Assembly (NCBI RefSeq): GCF_003171515.1
Contig: NC_089393.1
Coordinates: forward strand, 1,798,001 to 1,862,000
Length of the DNA stretch: 64,000 bases
Origin: Pyrenophora tritici-repentis
Lineage: Eukaryota; Ascomycota; Dothideomycetes; Pleosporales; Pleosporaceae
Direction: 5' to 3'
Shown piece by piece: positions 44,540-54,104 of this stretch. The notes beneath the pieces were generated by a model. It was not told where the DNA came from and made no database searches. It saw only the letters and a program-made list of their open reading frames with translations. The translations under genes were made by a program, and so were the position numbers. The stretch's first letter is position 1. Each line of letters begins with the position of its first letter.

Positions 44540-45271
44540 ATGGCGCTAGGCCCATATACCAACCTACGCGTCACCCGCCACGACTCCGTCTTCGTCCTCA
44601 CCCTCGCCAAAGCGCCCGAAAACCGCATCAACGTCGCCTTCGCCCAAGAAATAATACGCGCCTTACGCGACATTGAGCGAGAGCTCGGCCCCGATTCAGA
44701 CGGGTGTGTGATAACAAAAGGCGCCGATCAGAAGTTTTGGTGCACAGGGCTGGAGCTCGATGAACTCGAAGCGAACCCTTTTGCCAACAACGATGGCTTC
44801 TTTCCGCTACTCGCCACGCTCCTCGATTACCCGTTTCCGACTATTGCGTTATTGACGGGACATACGTTTGGGGGCGCGTGTCCATTCGCTTTGGCGCACG
44901 ATTATCGTATTATGAACTCTGAGCGCGGGTTCTTTTCTATGCCGCCTGTGAATCTGGGGGTTTCTTTCCCCGGGATAGGGTTTCTACCGAGGTTGAAGCT
45001 GGGGCCGCAGGTTGCAAGGAAGATGCTGCTTGAGGCACATCGCTGGACAAGCAAGGAGGCATATGCGGATGGTATCGTGGATGAAGTTGCAGCGCCCAAG
45101 GAGATGCTGGATATGGCACTGAAGAAGGCGAGGGAGATACAGGGCAGGGCGAAGATGGGCGTTTATAGCGTGCTCAGAAATGAGCTATGGGGCGAGGCAG
45201 CTGAGAAGATTAGGGGTATATGTTATGTACATGGTACGAGGGTTACTTCACCTGCGAAGGCTAAGATGTAA
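44540..45271 (+). CDS. Enoyl-CoA hydratase/isomerase-family protein, 243 aa
   Basis: Crotonase-fold enzyme acting on acyl-CoA thioesters, most like fungal delta3,delta2-enoyl-CoA isomerase-type proteins. Visible motifs: VFVLTLAKAPENRIN at the N-terminus; GADQKFWCTGLELDEL (first oxyanion-hole loop); IALLTGHTFGGACPFALAHDYRIM (second oxyanion-hole loop, GGA); MPPVNLGVSFPGIGFLPRLKLGP; and AYADGIVDEV. No introns. The frame is open upstream to an ATG at 44486, but the family-like part begins MALGPYTNLRVTRHDSV at 44540, so that start is used. The C-terminus is AKM, not a clear PTS1 peroxisomal signal, although it is SKL-like in position. Hydratase and isomerase cannot be told apart here. Confidence 0.88.
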   Translation: MALGPYTNLRVTRHDSVFVLTLAKAPENRINVAFAQEIIRALRDIERELGPDSDGCVITKGADQKFWCTGLELDELEANPFANNDGFFPLLATLLDYPFPTIALLTGHTFGGACPFALAHDYRIMNSERGFFSMPPVNLGVSFPGIGFLPRLKLGPQVARKMLLEAHRWTSKEAYADGIVDEVAAPKEMLDMALKKAREIQGRAKMGVYSVLRNELWGEAAEKIRGICYVHGTRVTSPAKAKM

Positions 45272-45727
45272 TCCTTTTCTGTTAGCACATCTTTAGCGCA
45301 TAATACCTACCTAACGCATGATCAGTCCATCAACTCATGCGGTAATGAAAGTGACTGGTCTTATTGTGTGCAGATTATGGTTTCACAAGTAGATGCGGCG
45401 GACAGACAGCGTACAAAATATGCGGGCATTATTGCCGATAGTTATGGTGTGTTACTCATATAATACCCCAGCTAGCAATACTGTAATAGGAAATCTGGAC
45501 CCAAGAGCATATGTGCTGTGAAGACATCAAAAGCTAGTAGAAGTAAATACTATGTATGCTTTAGGCCAGAGTTCGGTACCGACACTGGTGGTACCATGGT
45601 ACAGTCGACCCGAGGTACCCCCCTCCCCCCCAAACTACCGCATCGAAAAGTCCTCAAATGATTACATCGACGCAAAAAATTTGCGATCGAAGAGAGCCCC
45701 TAGCCTTAGGCCGGTGTCTCCTGCAGG
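45272..45727. other. Intergenic region
   Basis: 456 bp between convergent genes; 3' UTR-type sequence, nothing else seen. Confidence 0.5.
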
Positions 45728-46831
45728 CTATTTCAGTGATGAGGGGAAACCGAAGTCGCTGGGCTTTAATTCCAAGCAGTCATCAACCCGCTTATTTATT
45801 GTGGCTATTTCAGCACTGATTTGCAAACAGCCCATCGACCCACAGAAAGGTATCAGAGGGATCTCCTTGACCTTGGCTGTTAGTGTGCTTTGGTACAAGC
45901 CAATGAATGGGGGGAGTCTCGGATAAGGGAATATGATAGACAGAAGATCACGTGCATTGAGTTCCCTGAGTAGCAGTCCTAGGCCCTGCGCCTTGCAATG
46001 TTTACTCTTGTAACAAGGTCTTTCAGGTTCCGAAAGTAGCCGGTTGATGAGATTTTTGATACCGTCCAGCAGCGTATGGATAGCGTTGCACCGTATGCCA
46101 TCAAGCTTACAGACTAACAGTTTCAGTGTGCATTTTCGGAAACTTGACTTGTCTGCATACGTACATTGTGCCTTTGAATCAAGTGGAAGTTCTAGCGATT
46201 GTATGGGTGTGCGAGCGAAGTGCAGTACTGTTGTCGCTATATCCTTGAATTGATTCCAGTCCTTGAACCGTGCAGCCAGAAACATCCAATATACTGAGTT
46301 TTCGCAATAAGTTTTCGGGATTGGCGACAGATTAAACAGGGAGCTTGAGGGCTCTTTGAACTGTCCCCACCACTTCTCTGCATAAATTTTGAGCACATCT
46401 CCCATCTGGTAGTAGTCGGCGACAACGAATATCTGAGCGAATAGTCCCGGCGTAATCTTTTCGGGTATAGACTTGACTTGCTGATGTGAAATGCTGAGTA
46501 GCACCCCGATGGCCCTTGTGCTCCAATGCTGCGCTTGAACATGATACAGGTTGTCTTCTTGACATGGAACTGTCTCACTGTAGTCCCGTTTGAACATGTT
46601 ATCAAAGTAAGCCGATACGATCCGCAATTGTCGCGATGAGACAAGGAACCGGACTTCCTTCGCTCCTTCGCTGGTAGATTCTTGAGCATTGCCACGTGCC
46701 CCAAATAGTCCCAATTCCTTGATTAAAACATCTTCATCTCTCCATCCCAGAAGTGCGGTATCCGGATCCTTGAGAATGATGATCGTATCGCCATTAGGAT
46801 CAACCGTGATGAGCTGCGTTTCTCCAGTCAT
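45728..46831 (-). CDS. Fungal BTB-domain-like protein, 367 aa
   Basis: N-terminal half resembles fungal stand-alone BTB proteins: TQLITVDPNGDTIIILKDPD at the start, then VRFLVSSRQLRIVSAYFDNMF (the substrate-binding-face strand and helix), then SIPEKITPGLFAQIFVVADYYQMGDVLKIYAEKWWGQF. The C-terminal half is Cys-rich (about 11 Cys in 150 residues, e.g. RKCTLKLLVCKLDGIRCNAI) but without a regular zinc-finger spacing. One uninterrupted frame. It is not a close copy of the BTB pair at 17.9-20.6 kb: the gene is longer, intronless and different in its C-terminal half. Function unknown. Confidence 0.75.
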   Translation of the reverse strand: MTGETQLITVDPNGDTIIILKDPDTALLGWRDEDVLIKELGLFGARGNAQESTSEGAKEVRFLVSSRQLRIVSAYFDNMFKRDYSETVPCQEDNLYHVQAQHWSTRAIGVLLSISHQQVKSIPEKITPGLFAQIFVVADYYQMGDVLKIYAEKWWGQFKEPSSSLFNLSPIPKTYCENSVYWMFLAARFKDWNQFKDIATTVLHFARTPIQSLELPLDSKAQCTYADKSSFRKCTLKLLVCKLDGIRCNAIHTLLDGIKNLINRLLSEPERPCYKSKHCKAQGLGLLLRELNARDLLSIIFPYPRLPPFIGLYQSTLTAKVKEIPLIPFCGSMGCLQISAEIATINKRVDDCLELKPSDFGFPSSLK

Positions 46832-47351
46832 GACCGAGTGCGTCTCCAGAAATTGCTGATAATATCAAGACTGCGAGTGTGGAGATGGACAGCTAAGATG
46901 AAGTTGGAGTTCATTAGTTAGCGTGCCAAGCCATTGGCGGTCCACTTGATTCAGATTAGGTATCGTATGCACTACGCACTCTTTCTTAAGCTGTACGCCT
47001 TGATTTCGCTGTACATGGAGACGGATGATTCTCTATTCACGTATGCTGCTGTCTTGCAAAAAAAATCTCTGGAATTGACTGAAAGCAAATGAGCACGCCG
47101 CGTCTTATTCGATATATTGTCCTGAATACTTACATGTATACATGAAGCGTTTAAAACCTCACTAGGAGCGCAAATGATGACTTATGTATGAAATATATGA
47201 ATATGATCGCTTGTATCTTATCGCGTTACGACAACTAGCAGAATAATGTGTACCGAAAATAGCCACACACACACCGTGTTGAATATAAGGCTGATATTAA
47301 TATTACATGGAAATAGCGAATACCCTTGTCACAGGGTGTCGCAGGGTATCC
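46832..47351. other. Intergenic region
   Basis: 520 bp, AT-rich, containing the promoter of the BTB-like gene and the 3' side of the secreted-protein gene. No gene seen. Confidence 0.5.
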
Positions 47352-48179
47352 CTAGTACCCACCAGCGGTGAGAGTAGGTCTGACACTGGTCTGCATGGTG
47401 CTGCTTGCCTTTGCCTCCCCCGTGCAAGTAGTGCTGGAAGGAGAGGGCTGCTTGGGGTGGTACAATCCCCCGGTAGGGTGGTGCAATCCTCCAGAAGGTT
47501 GGTGTTTGAATGGCCACTTGTCGGAAGGACGAGGACGGCCATAGCCATAGCCGTCACCCTTGTGTTCATCTGGGCTGCCGGTGCTGCTCGGGCGGAGAGG
47601 AGCTGTGGGGCGCGTAGAGTTTCCGGTGGGGCTTGGAGAGGAGAAAGTAGAGTCTGCATCCGTGGGCATGGTGGATGGGGAGGCCGAGGAGGTGGTGGTA
47701 TCGAGTGGTGTACGGGTCTTTTGAGCCTCCTCCTCAGTGCAAGTTGTTTCGATGGGAAGAGGAGTGGTTGGCACTTCTGGGGCTCCAGTCGGCATGATGG
47801 CGGGTGTAGTAACTGGCATGAGAGATGAGGGTGTTGGGAGAGTGCTGGGGAAATAACGCTCCGTAAACGTCTTTGCGTCCCAGTCGCTGGACCACGAGAA
47901 GGTGTACGACACAAAAATTGCGGGCTGGTCATCGTCGGCTGGAATCGGAGCTGAAGGGACCGGAGGAGCAATAGTAACCGAAGGTGTCATGCTAGCAATG
48001 GTCGGCGCAGAGTGAACTGGTTGCGAAGCTACCTGCGTAGGGCCATATCCCTCGTCGATCGGGGTGGGAGATGCAGTAAGGGAAGTACACGAGCTGGTGG
48101 TCTTCACGCTGCCTTCTGCAAGCGGAGCCGCGACGACACTGCCTGCAAGCAGGGTGATGAAGATAGTAGATTGCAACAT
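47352..48179 (-). CDS. Secreted Ser/Thr/Pro-rich protein, 275 aa
   Basis: Not assigned to a family. Signal peptide MLQSTIFITLLAGSVVAAP, then an almost wholly low-complexity body dominated by Ser, Thr and Pro, likely heavily O-glycosylated, as in fungal cell-wall or secreted mucin-like proteins. A single less biased stretch lies at about residues 80-110 (AIFVSYTFSWSSDWDAKTF). The C-terminal part is Gly/His/Pro/Tyr-rich with a partial repeat (SGGLHHPTGGLYHPK). Only four Cys, no GPI signal at the C-terminus. No intron needed. The overlapping 222-codon frame is a shadow. Confidence 0.72.
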   Translation of the reverse strand: MLQSTIFITLLAGSVVAAPLAEGSVKTTSSCTSLTASPTPIDEGYGPTQVASQPVHSAPTIASMTPSVTIAPPVPSAPIPADDDQPAIFVSYTFSWSSDWDAKTFTERYFPSTLPTPSSLMPVTTPAIMPTGAPEVPTTPLPIETTCTEEEAQKTRTPLDTTTSSASPSTMPTDADSTFSSPSPTGNSTRPTAPLRPSSTGSPDEHKGDGYGYGRPRPSDKWPFKHQPSGGLHHPTGGLYHPKQPSPSSTTCTGEAKASSTMQTSVRPTLTAGGY

Positions 48180-48699
48180 AGTGCAGATTGAGTGACGTAG
48201 AAAAGAATATGGGAAAGAACGTACGACCTGCGGAACAGAATCAAGTCAAGCAATCGACCAAGGGAAGAGCGAATCTCCTGAAAATCGGTAGAACAACAAG
48301 CATCATGTTCTCGTTGGTTGGCGCTCTTATATACGCGGGTTCCAATGAAACAAACCATCCGCGCTGGGGCCTTAGGCCAGGTACCTGACGAACCGCGCCA
48401 AAAGTAAATCACTACGGAAACATCTTCTTGCCGCGGATAGTGTGGAGAGAAACGGGTCCATACCAAGGCCCAAGTCTGCGCTGCGAGTGGTCGAAAGGAT
48501 ATGAGGCGCGTGCCGTCAAAGAGCAAGCGTGATTACGGGCGTTTCGGAGTGTTTCGCCCAGCCCAGGCTAGCGGAAAATCAGCGCGCCAGCACGTGCTGC
48601 AAGCGGCTATGTCGTGATCTAGACCGATTTTGTCTTTGCTAAGGCGAGCGCGAACTATGTATGTTGCATTGCTCCTATATGTCGCAGAAAATAGTATCA
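48180..48699. other. Intergenic region
   Basis: Upstream of the secreted-protein gene and downstream of the P450 relic. No gene recognised. Confidence 0.45.
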
Positions 48700-49880
48700 A
48701 TAGTTGTGATGGCATCATGGCTCTTCTGCCCTCCTGAAGTCCGACCCAACCCAACTCGTTCACCATGAATCTACCTTTGCGCACGATATCTACTTTGACC
48801 CTAAACGTCCTGAAAAACTGCAGCGGTGCCTTGTACAGCCCCGTAAGCGCAATATTCCTTCCTAAGCATATCCTCGCGACATGTCCAAAAGCCATGATGA
48901 ACCTGTTATACTCCTCTGCTTTCTCCTCGTTCTCTAGCCCCCGTTCGGGACGAAAGCCGCAGGCATCAGGGCCATAGACGTTTTCGTCCCGGTGCACAAG
49001 CCAGGGGTTGCAGGTGGCTGCCGTACCCGGCGGAGCGTAACGACCATGTAGATGCATGCCAGCTGCGCCCACTAGGCGGGGAAAGTGTTCGGAGCGGATG
49101 GGAGGCTATACAATATCAGGCGCTGCATGTCAACAGGGATGATTGGCTTACTTCCCGCATGGTTTCCTTGACACACGCGATGTAATACGGACAAGTTTCC
49201 ATGACCTCATTGTATTGCGGCATAGGGCTTAACTTTCCATCTTCACTGACGCTCTTGCATCAACCTGGTAAACAATATGAAATTAGAAATGAGGTGGGCG
49301 ACCATTGCTTGGAGCGTTGTACCCGTCGTATCGGCCCCCGCGAGCAGCACAAGGAGAATCTCAGTTTTGATCCAGTCTTCCACCCTCGCGTTCAGGAACT
49401 TTTGCAGTAAATCCACACTTTCGAGCTTCCCGGTCTGAAGATTGTCTACATGATAAGATTGTCTCGGAAGCGCATCAGCATCCCATTACAAGAATCGTCT
49501 TCTGGTTTCGCCACGAGATACTTTCCACCGAGCCACGTTTTTTTCGCCAAGTCTGTAAAGGGTCAAAGGTAAGCAGTTCATGGATTAAACTGTCAATGTG
49601 TGAACCGCGCTCAATCAAACCGATGGGGGCGCCAAAGCCTATGTCCGAAATGATATCATATGCCATAAAGATTGCCTATTTTGGTGTACATCAGCTTGTT
49701 TCGTCATCGTCGTGCACAGGACGCAGACGTGCCCAAGGCGCAAAGTCAAATTTCTTGCCATCCCCAAATAGTCCGCCCAGTCGATCAATCCACTTTCCCT
49801 TGGTTAATCATGTCACACTTCATGCTGATAGTGGCCTGTTACTTGTCCTATCGAATCAGATATCACCATGTTCAATCTTG
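48700..49880 (-). pseudogene. Decayed cytochrome P450
   Basis: Pieces of one P450 lie in order on the minus strand but in different frames: DRLGGLFGDGKKFDFAPW (near 49760), AYDIISDIGFGAPIGLIERG (49660), LVAKPEDDS...MRFRDNLI (49510), the I-helix ILLVLLAGADTTGTTLQAMV (49350), [22 protein letters not shown] with the ExxR-type K-helix (49200), and RYAPPGTAATCNPWLVHRDENVYGPD down to the haem loop FGHVARICLG (48890). Frameshifts and stops separate them: a TGA or TAG follows near 49690, 49475 and 49440, and several spans expected in an intact enzyme are missing. In the haem loop the conserved Gly is Val. The N-terminal 150-200 residues, with the membrane anchor, are absent. The layout is closest to fungal pisatin-demethylase-like P450s, by memory. 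Confidence 0.85.
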
Positions 49881-50008
49881 TACTATCAACCGCTTGAATC
49901 TGGTCCTGCCCTAGATAATGCTCCAACTGTATATGCAGATGGGATGGATCACATCTTGACTACAGAGCTACTACAGACAACAGTCTACACGCCCATTACC
50001 CACCTATC

Positions 50009-51658
50009 TCACCAAGTAAACTTTGCAATCCCAGCATTCCAACATGACCATAGATCCACCCCTCCAAGTTCATCGTCGCGATCAACGAACTTCAGAGTCC
50101 GTATTGTTTCTCTTCCACACGTTTTTCCTGAACGCTTGCTCTGATTATGGATCTCCTTCACAGTCCTGCCAGTCCAGATGTTGCTAATCCGAATAGCCGC
50201 ATCCGTCGACAAATCCTGAGCTGCAGCCAAGAGTCCCAGTCGCGGATGCACATCGATATCAAGGTCCAACTCATCTCTGTTTGCATGCACAAATGTGAGC
50301 ATAGGCTGAGACCAGTTCTTAAATGCCTTGTGGTTGAGTTTCCGTCTCTTAGCGGTATCGCGATTATTTGGGTACAGTGACCTGAAATACTGCTCGTTGT
50401 AGTGATGGTTCTCATAATTGAATGTTTTCCTGGACGCATTTCGTGATAGGCGCGGCGAGCGGATGTCGTAGAGAAAAAGGGTATCGTCAAGTCCGGAGCA
50501 AATCAACCGTGTTTCGTCGTCGGCACGCTTGAGCTTGGAAATGGGGCCGGGATGTGTGAGAACCTGACTTGAGCCTCCTGATCGAGTGTCGTAGAGACGG
50601 ATACTACCATTTCGACATCCTAGCACGACAGTGGTGTATGAAATCCATTCCAGTGCTATAACCTCGGAAGGAAGGTCTTTGACAGGAACTGTCGTGTCCC
50701 ATGCTCCTGTTTGTGAGCGTGTTGATAACAACATTGAGTGGGAAGCTGCCGTTGCAAGATGTTCGACATGACTAGCTGCTACGCTGTTGACAAGGCCAGG
50801 TAAAGGCGAGAAGGTCGTTGGTCTCGCTGCCACATCCCAAATTGTCGCACAATTCTTTGGTGTAATCTTTTGTCCTACATACTGGAGACACAAAACTTAG
50901 CATCTCTTTGTTGAGGGTGACTAGAATATCGGCACAGGATGCTAACTGTTTTGTAGATAGAGTTTACACGCTACCATCCTGATACTGAACTTGGTCAAAC
51001 TTACAGGTTCATCGCGATCTGGATCGCTGAGCCACAGCTCCGGAGGTCTATCGGAGCCAAGAGTAGTCACTGCAAGCGCACCCGTTGCCGGAAGATAGCG
51101 CAAAGATGACACAATCGATGTCGTGCGAGCTATTTCATCCCATGGGTAAAATGCGTATGGGTTATCGAGTGCAAGATCATGTTCTTCATTAGACTCTTCA
51201 AGCTCTCGGATCTTGTTAGACTGGATCTTCTGCTGCTTGATGCTGTTCGATCCATGCACAGCGTAGATTGTGCGAGACACTGGGTCCCTATCGAATAGTC
51301 GTATGAAAGGTTGACTTGGTGTGGTAGTGATGACTTGCTGGGGCTGACTTTCGATACCAAAAGCGCAAGCATCTGGCCAGAGATGCTGGATGTAGGCTAA
51401 ACTCCTCTTGATGCCAATTTCTCTCTCAACATGGGTGAGGACAAAGCTGTTTGGGTTACGTCTAACGACTCGCTCCTTGCGCACCTTGTTGGAACGAGCG
51501 ATTGTGATGTTCTGTATACGCTCTTTCCGCTCAAGCTTTTTTATATTGTCGACAGAGTACTTGAAGTCACCTCCTTGTGATGCAGTCCGAGACTGGATTT
51601 TGAAGTATTTCTTCTTCTCTTCATCGAAATAATAACCAGGTATTGGCTGTCCGTTCAT
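50009..51658 (-). CDS. WD40 protein resembling DCAF4/WDR21 (Cul4-DDB1 adaptor), 508 aa
   Basis: WD40 propeller that may present substrates to a DDB1-CUL4 ubiquitin ligase. Exons 51658-51005 (218 codons) and 50881-50009 (291 codons), joined in frame across 50882-51004 (GTAAGT...CTCCAG, 123 nt; a small extra exon inside cannot be excluded). The N-terminus IPGYYFDEEKKKYFKIQ is the diagnostic DCAF4/WDR21 opening. WD-like strands follow: FIRLFDRD, IASLRYLP-type, TIWDVAARP, VIALEWISYTTVVLGCRNGSIRLYDTRSG, ISKLKRADDETRLICSGLDDTLFLYDIRSP and the last DLWSCWNAGIAKFTW. The DWD-type Asp/Arg signature is seen in LYDIR and LYDTR. Shares a 367-bp divergent promoter with SelO. Confidence 0.85.
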
Positions 51659-52025
51659 GCTGGAGGAGGGGGATGTGCGTATCCGACGTCAAATTCAATG
51701 CAAAGTGAGAAATGGCCAGAGATGGAACAGGGAGGTCTTTACAGTACTAGACGTGAAGCTAGAAATGCGCAGGAACGCGCGAACGTTGTCGTTGATTGGC
51801 TGGAAACGCGGCAGCAGTGATGGTGTCTGCAAAACAAGCGCACGAGTCAGGAACGGCGACATTTTTCAGCATGTCCTTATCGATAGGCAGTTCCGAGGCA
51901 TGACGCCACTACCCTATCGCATTCACATCGTTCCGAATGATCTGCGGCACCGTGTCATTGTATTTGCCGCCACTTCCCCTCTTTCTTCCCACTTCCTACA
52001 TAACTTGATACGCTCTGGGCATTTT
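51659..52025. promoter_or_regulatory. Divergent promoter DCAF4-like / SelO
   Basis: 367 bp between two start codons pointing apart. The SelO frame is open through it to 51657, but the stretch lacks similarity to the family and the mitochondrial presequence starts at 52026. Confidence 0.45.
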
Positions 52026-54059
52026 ATGCTTCGCCTCTCACCTGGGTCACAGCTTACGAGGAAAGCACTATCGACAACAAAAGACACTTGCAGGAACCCA
52101 TCCCAAATATCAATGCGCCTAAACCAAGTCATGGCGCATCTGGACAGCCCGCAGACTACCAACACCTCTGCTAGTGAATTGCAGACTCTTCAATCCCTTC
52201 CCAAGTCGAATGTCTTTACGTCGAACCTACCCGTCGATCCGGCGTTCCCCACACCAAAAGACTCACACAATGCGCCACTGGAGGCACTGGGACCGCGTAT
52301 GGTCAAAGGAGCGCTGTATACATATGTACGACCTGATCCGCAGGGAGAGCCCGAATTGCTCGCTGTTAGTCAGCGAGCGCTACAAGACCTTGGCTTGAAA
52401 GAAGAGGAGGCCAAGACCGAGGAGTTCAAGGAACTTGTTGCGGGGAAGAAGATCCTGACATGGGATGAATCCAAACCAGAGCAAGGCATCTACCCCTGGG
52501 CTCAATGTTATGGAGGTTATCAGTTCGGGCAATGGGCTGGCCAACTTGGCGACGGGCGCGCCATATCGCTGTTCGAATCGACAAACCCTGCGACAGGCAC
52601 CCGGTATGAGGTACAGCTCAAAGGCGCGGGCAGGACCCCCTACTCTCGTTTTGCCGATGGTCGCGCAGTTCTTCGCTCCTCAATCCGAGAATTTGTGGTA
52701 TCAGAATATCTAAACGCAATCGGTATTCCCAGTACCAGAGCCCTGGCCCTGACGCTCAACAAAGGCAGCAAAATCATGCGCGAGCGGATGGAACCTGGAG
52801 CCATTGTAACACGCTTTGCCCAAAGCTGGATCCGTTTTGGAACCTTTGACCTGCAACGTATCCGCGGAGACCGCAAAACCCTACGTACGGTCGTAGACTA
52901 CACAGCCGAGCACGTCTACGGCGGATGGGACAAGCTTCCATCCAAACTCCCAGATGGCGACGCTAAGGAAGTTCACGACCAAACCCACGAAGGCGTCGCC
53001 AAAGAAACCGTCGAAGGTGAGGCTGAGAACGAAGAAAACCGCTACGTTCGTCTTTACCGCGCCATCCTCCGTCGCAACGCCTCAACCGTCGCAAAATGGC
53101 AAGCCTACGGCTTCATGAACGGCGTCCTAAACACTGACAACACATCAATCCTCGGTCTGTCTATCGATTTCGGCCCCTTTGCTTTCCTAGACACCTTCGA
53201 CCCGACCTACACACCCAATCACGACGACCACATGCTGCGCTACAGCTACCGCAACCAACCTACAATCATATGGTGGAATCTGGTCCGTCTCGGCGAAGCT
53301 CTCGGCGAGCTCATGGGCGCAGGCAGTATCGTAGACAGCGACACATTCGTCGAACAAGGCGTCACTGAAGCTCAAGCTGGTGAGGTAGTTGCCCGCGGCG
53401 AATCCGCCATCGACCGCGCAGGCGAAGAATACAAGGCCGTCTTCCTAGCAGAGTACAAACGCCTAATGACCCTGCGTCTCGGCTTGAAAACCTACAAAGA
53501 ATCGGATTTCGAAGACTTGTTCTCCGAGTTGTTGGATTGTCTGGAAAAGTACGAACTAGACTTCCACCATGCGTTTAGGAGGCTAGGTAGTGTGACGCTT
53601 GCGGATGTGGACACTGAGGAAAAGAGAAAGGACGCTGCAGGCAAGTTCTTCAGAGCAGATAACGTACCGAGACAGGAGAGCGAGGAGAGGGCTAGGATTG
53701 CAAGGTGGTTGGGTACATGGGCAGAAAGGGTAAGGGAGGATTGGGGGGAAGGCAAGCATGAGGAGAGAAGGGCGGCTATGGATGCGGTCAATCCAAAGGT
53801 GTGTTGTTCCTAATATGAAGGACTTTGTTTAGAGGATCCTATACTAACATACCAGCAGTTTGTCCCTCGCTCCTGGGTCCTAGACGAACTCATCGACCGC
53901 GTTGAGAAGAAGAACGAGAGAGACATCCTACCGCGGATTATGAAGTTGAGTTTGAATCCTTTCCAGGAACATTGGGATTGGGATGGGGACGAAGAGGAGC
54001 GGTTCTGCGGCGACGTACCAAAGTACAAGGGTATGATGCAGTGTAGTTGCAGTTCCTAG
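52026..54059 (+). CDS. SelO protein adenylyltransferase (pseudokinase), mitochondrial, 657 aa
   Basis: SelO family (UPF0061/YdiU) pseudokinases AMPylate Ser/Thr/Tyr of target proteins, in mitochondria, in redox-stress control. Exons 52026-53798 and 53859-54059 (60-nt intron with branch site ACTAAC). The start at 52026 gives an Arg/Ser/Thr-rich presequence MLRLSPGSQLTRKALSTTK. Motifs: QCYGGYQFGQWAGQLGDGRA, VQLKGAGRTPYSRFADGRAVLRSSIREF (the nucleotide loop and Lys), STRALALT, ARIxxSWIRFGTF-like RFAQSWIRFGTF, YGFMNGVLNTDNTSILGLSIDFGPFAFLD (catalytic/metal Asn and Asp). The protein ends CSCSS: animal SelO has selenocysteine near the C-terminus in a similar position, here replaced by Cys (TGC). 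Convergent with ORC5, 45 bp between stops. Confidence 0.94.
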
Positions 54060-54104
54060 ATGGACTTCTTTCGTACTTGGAATAAGTTGGCCGTGTAGGG
54101 ACGT

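Noticed and set aside
51657..52025. Upstream extension of the SelO frame to 51657
   Set aside because: It overlaps the start of the divergent WD40 gene and lacks family similarity. The ATG at 52026 gives a mitochondrial presequence directly before the conserved part.
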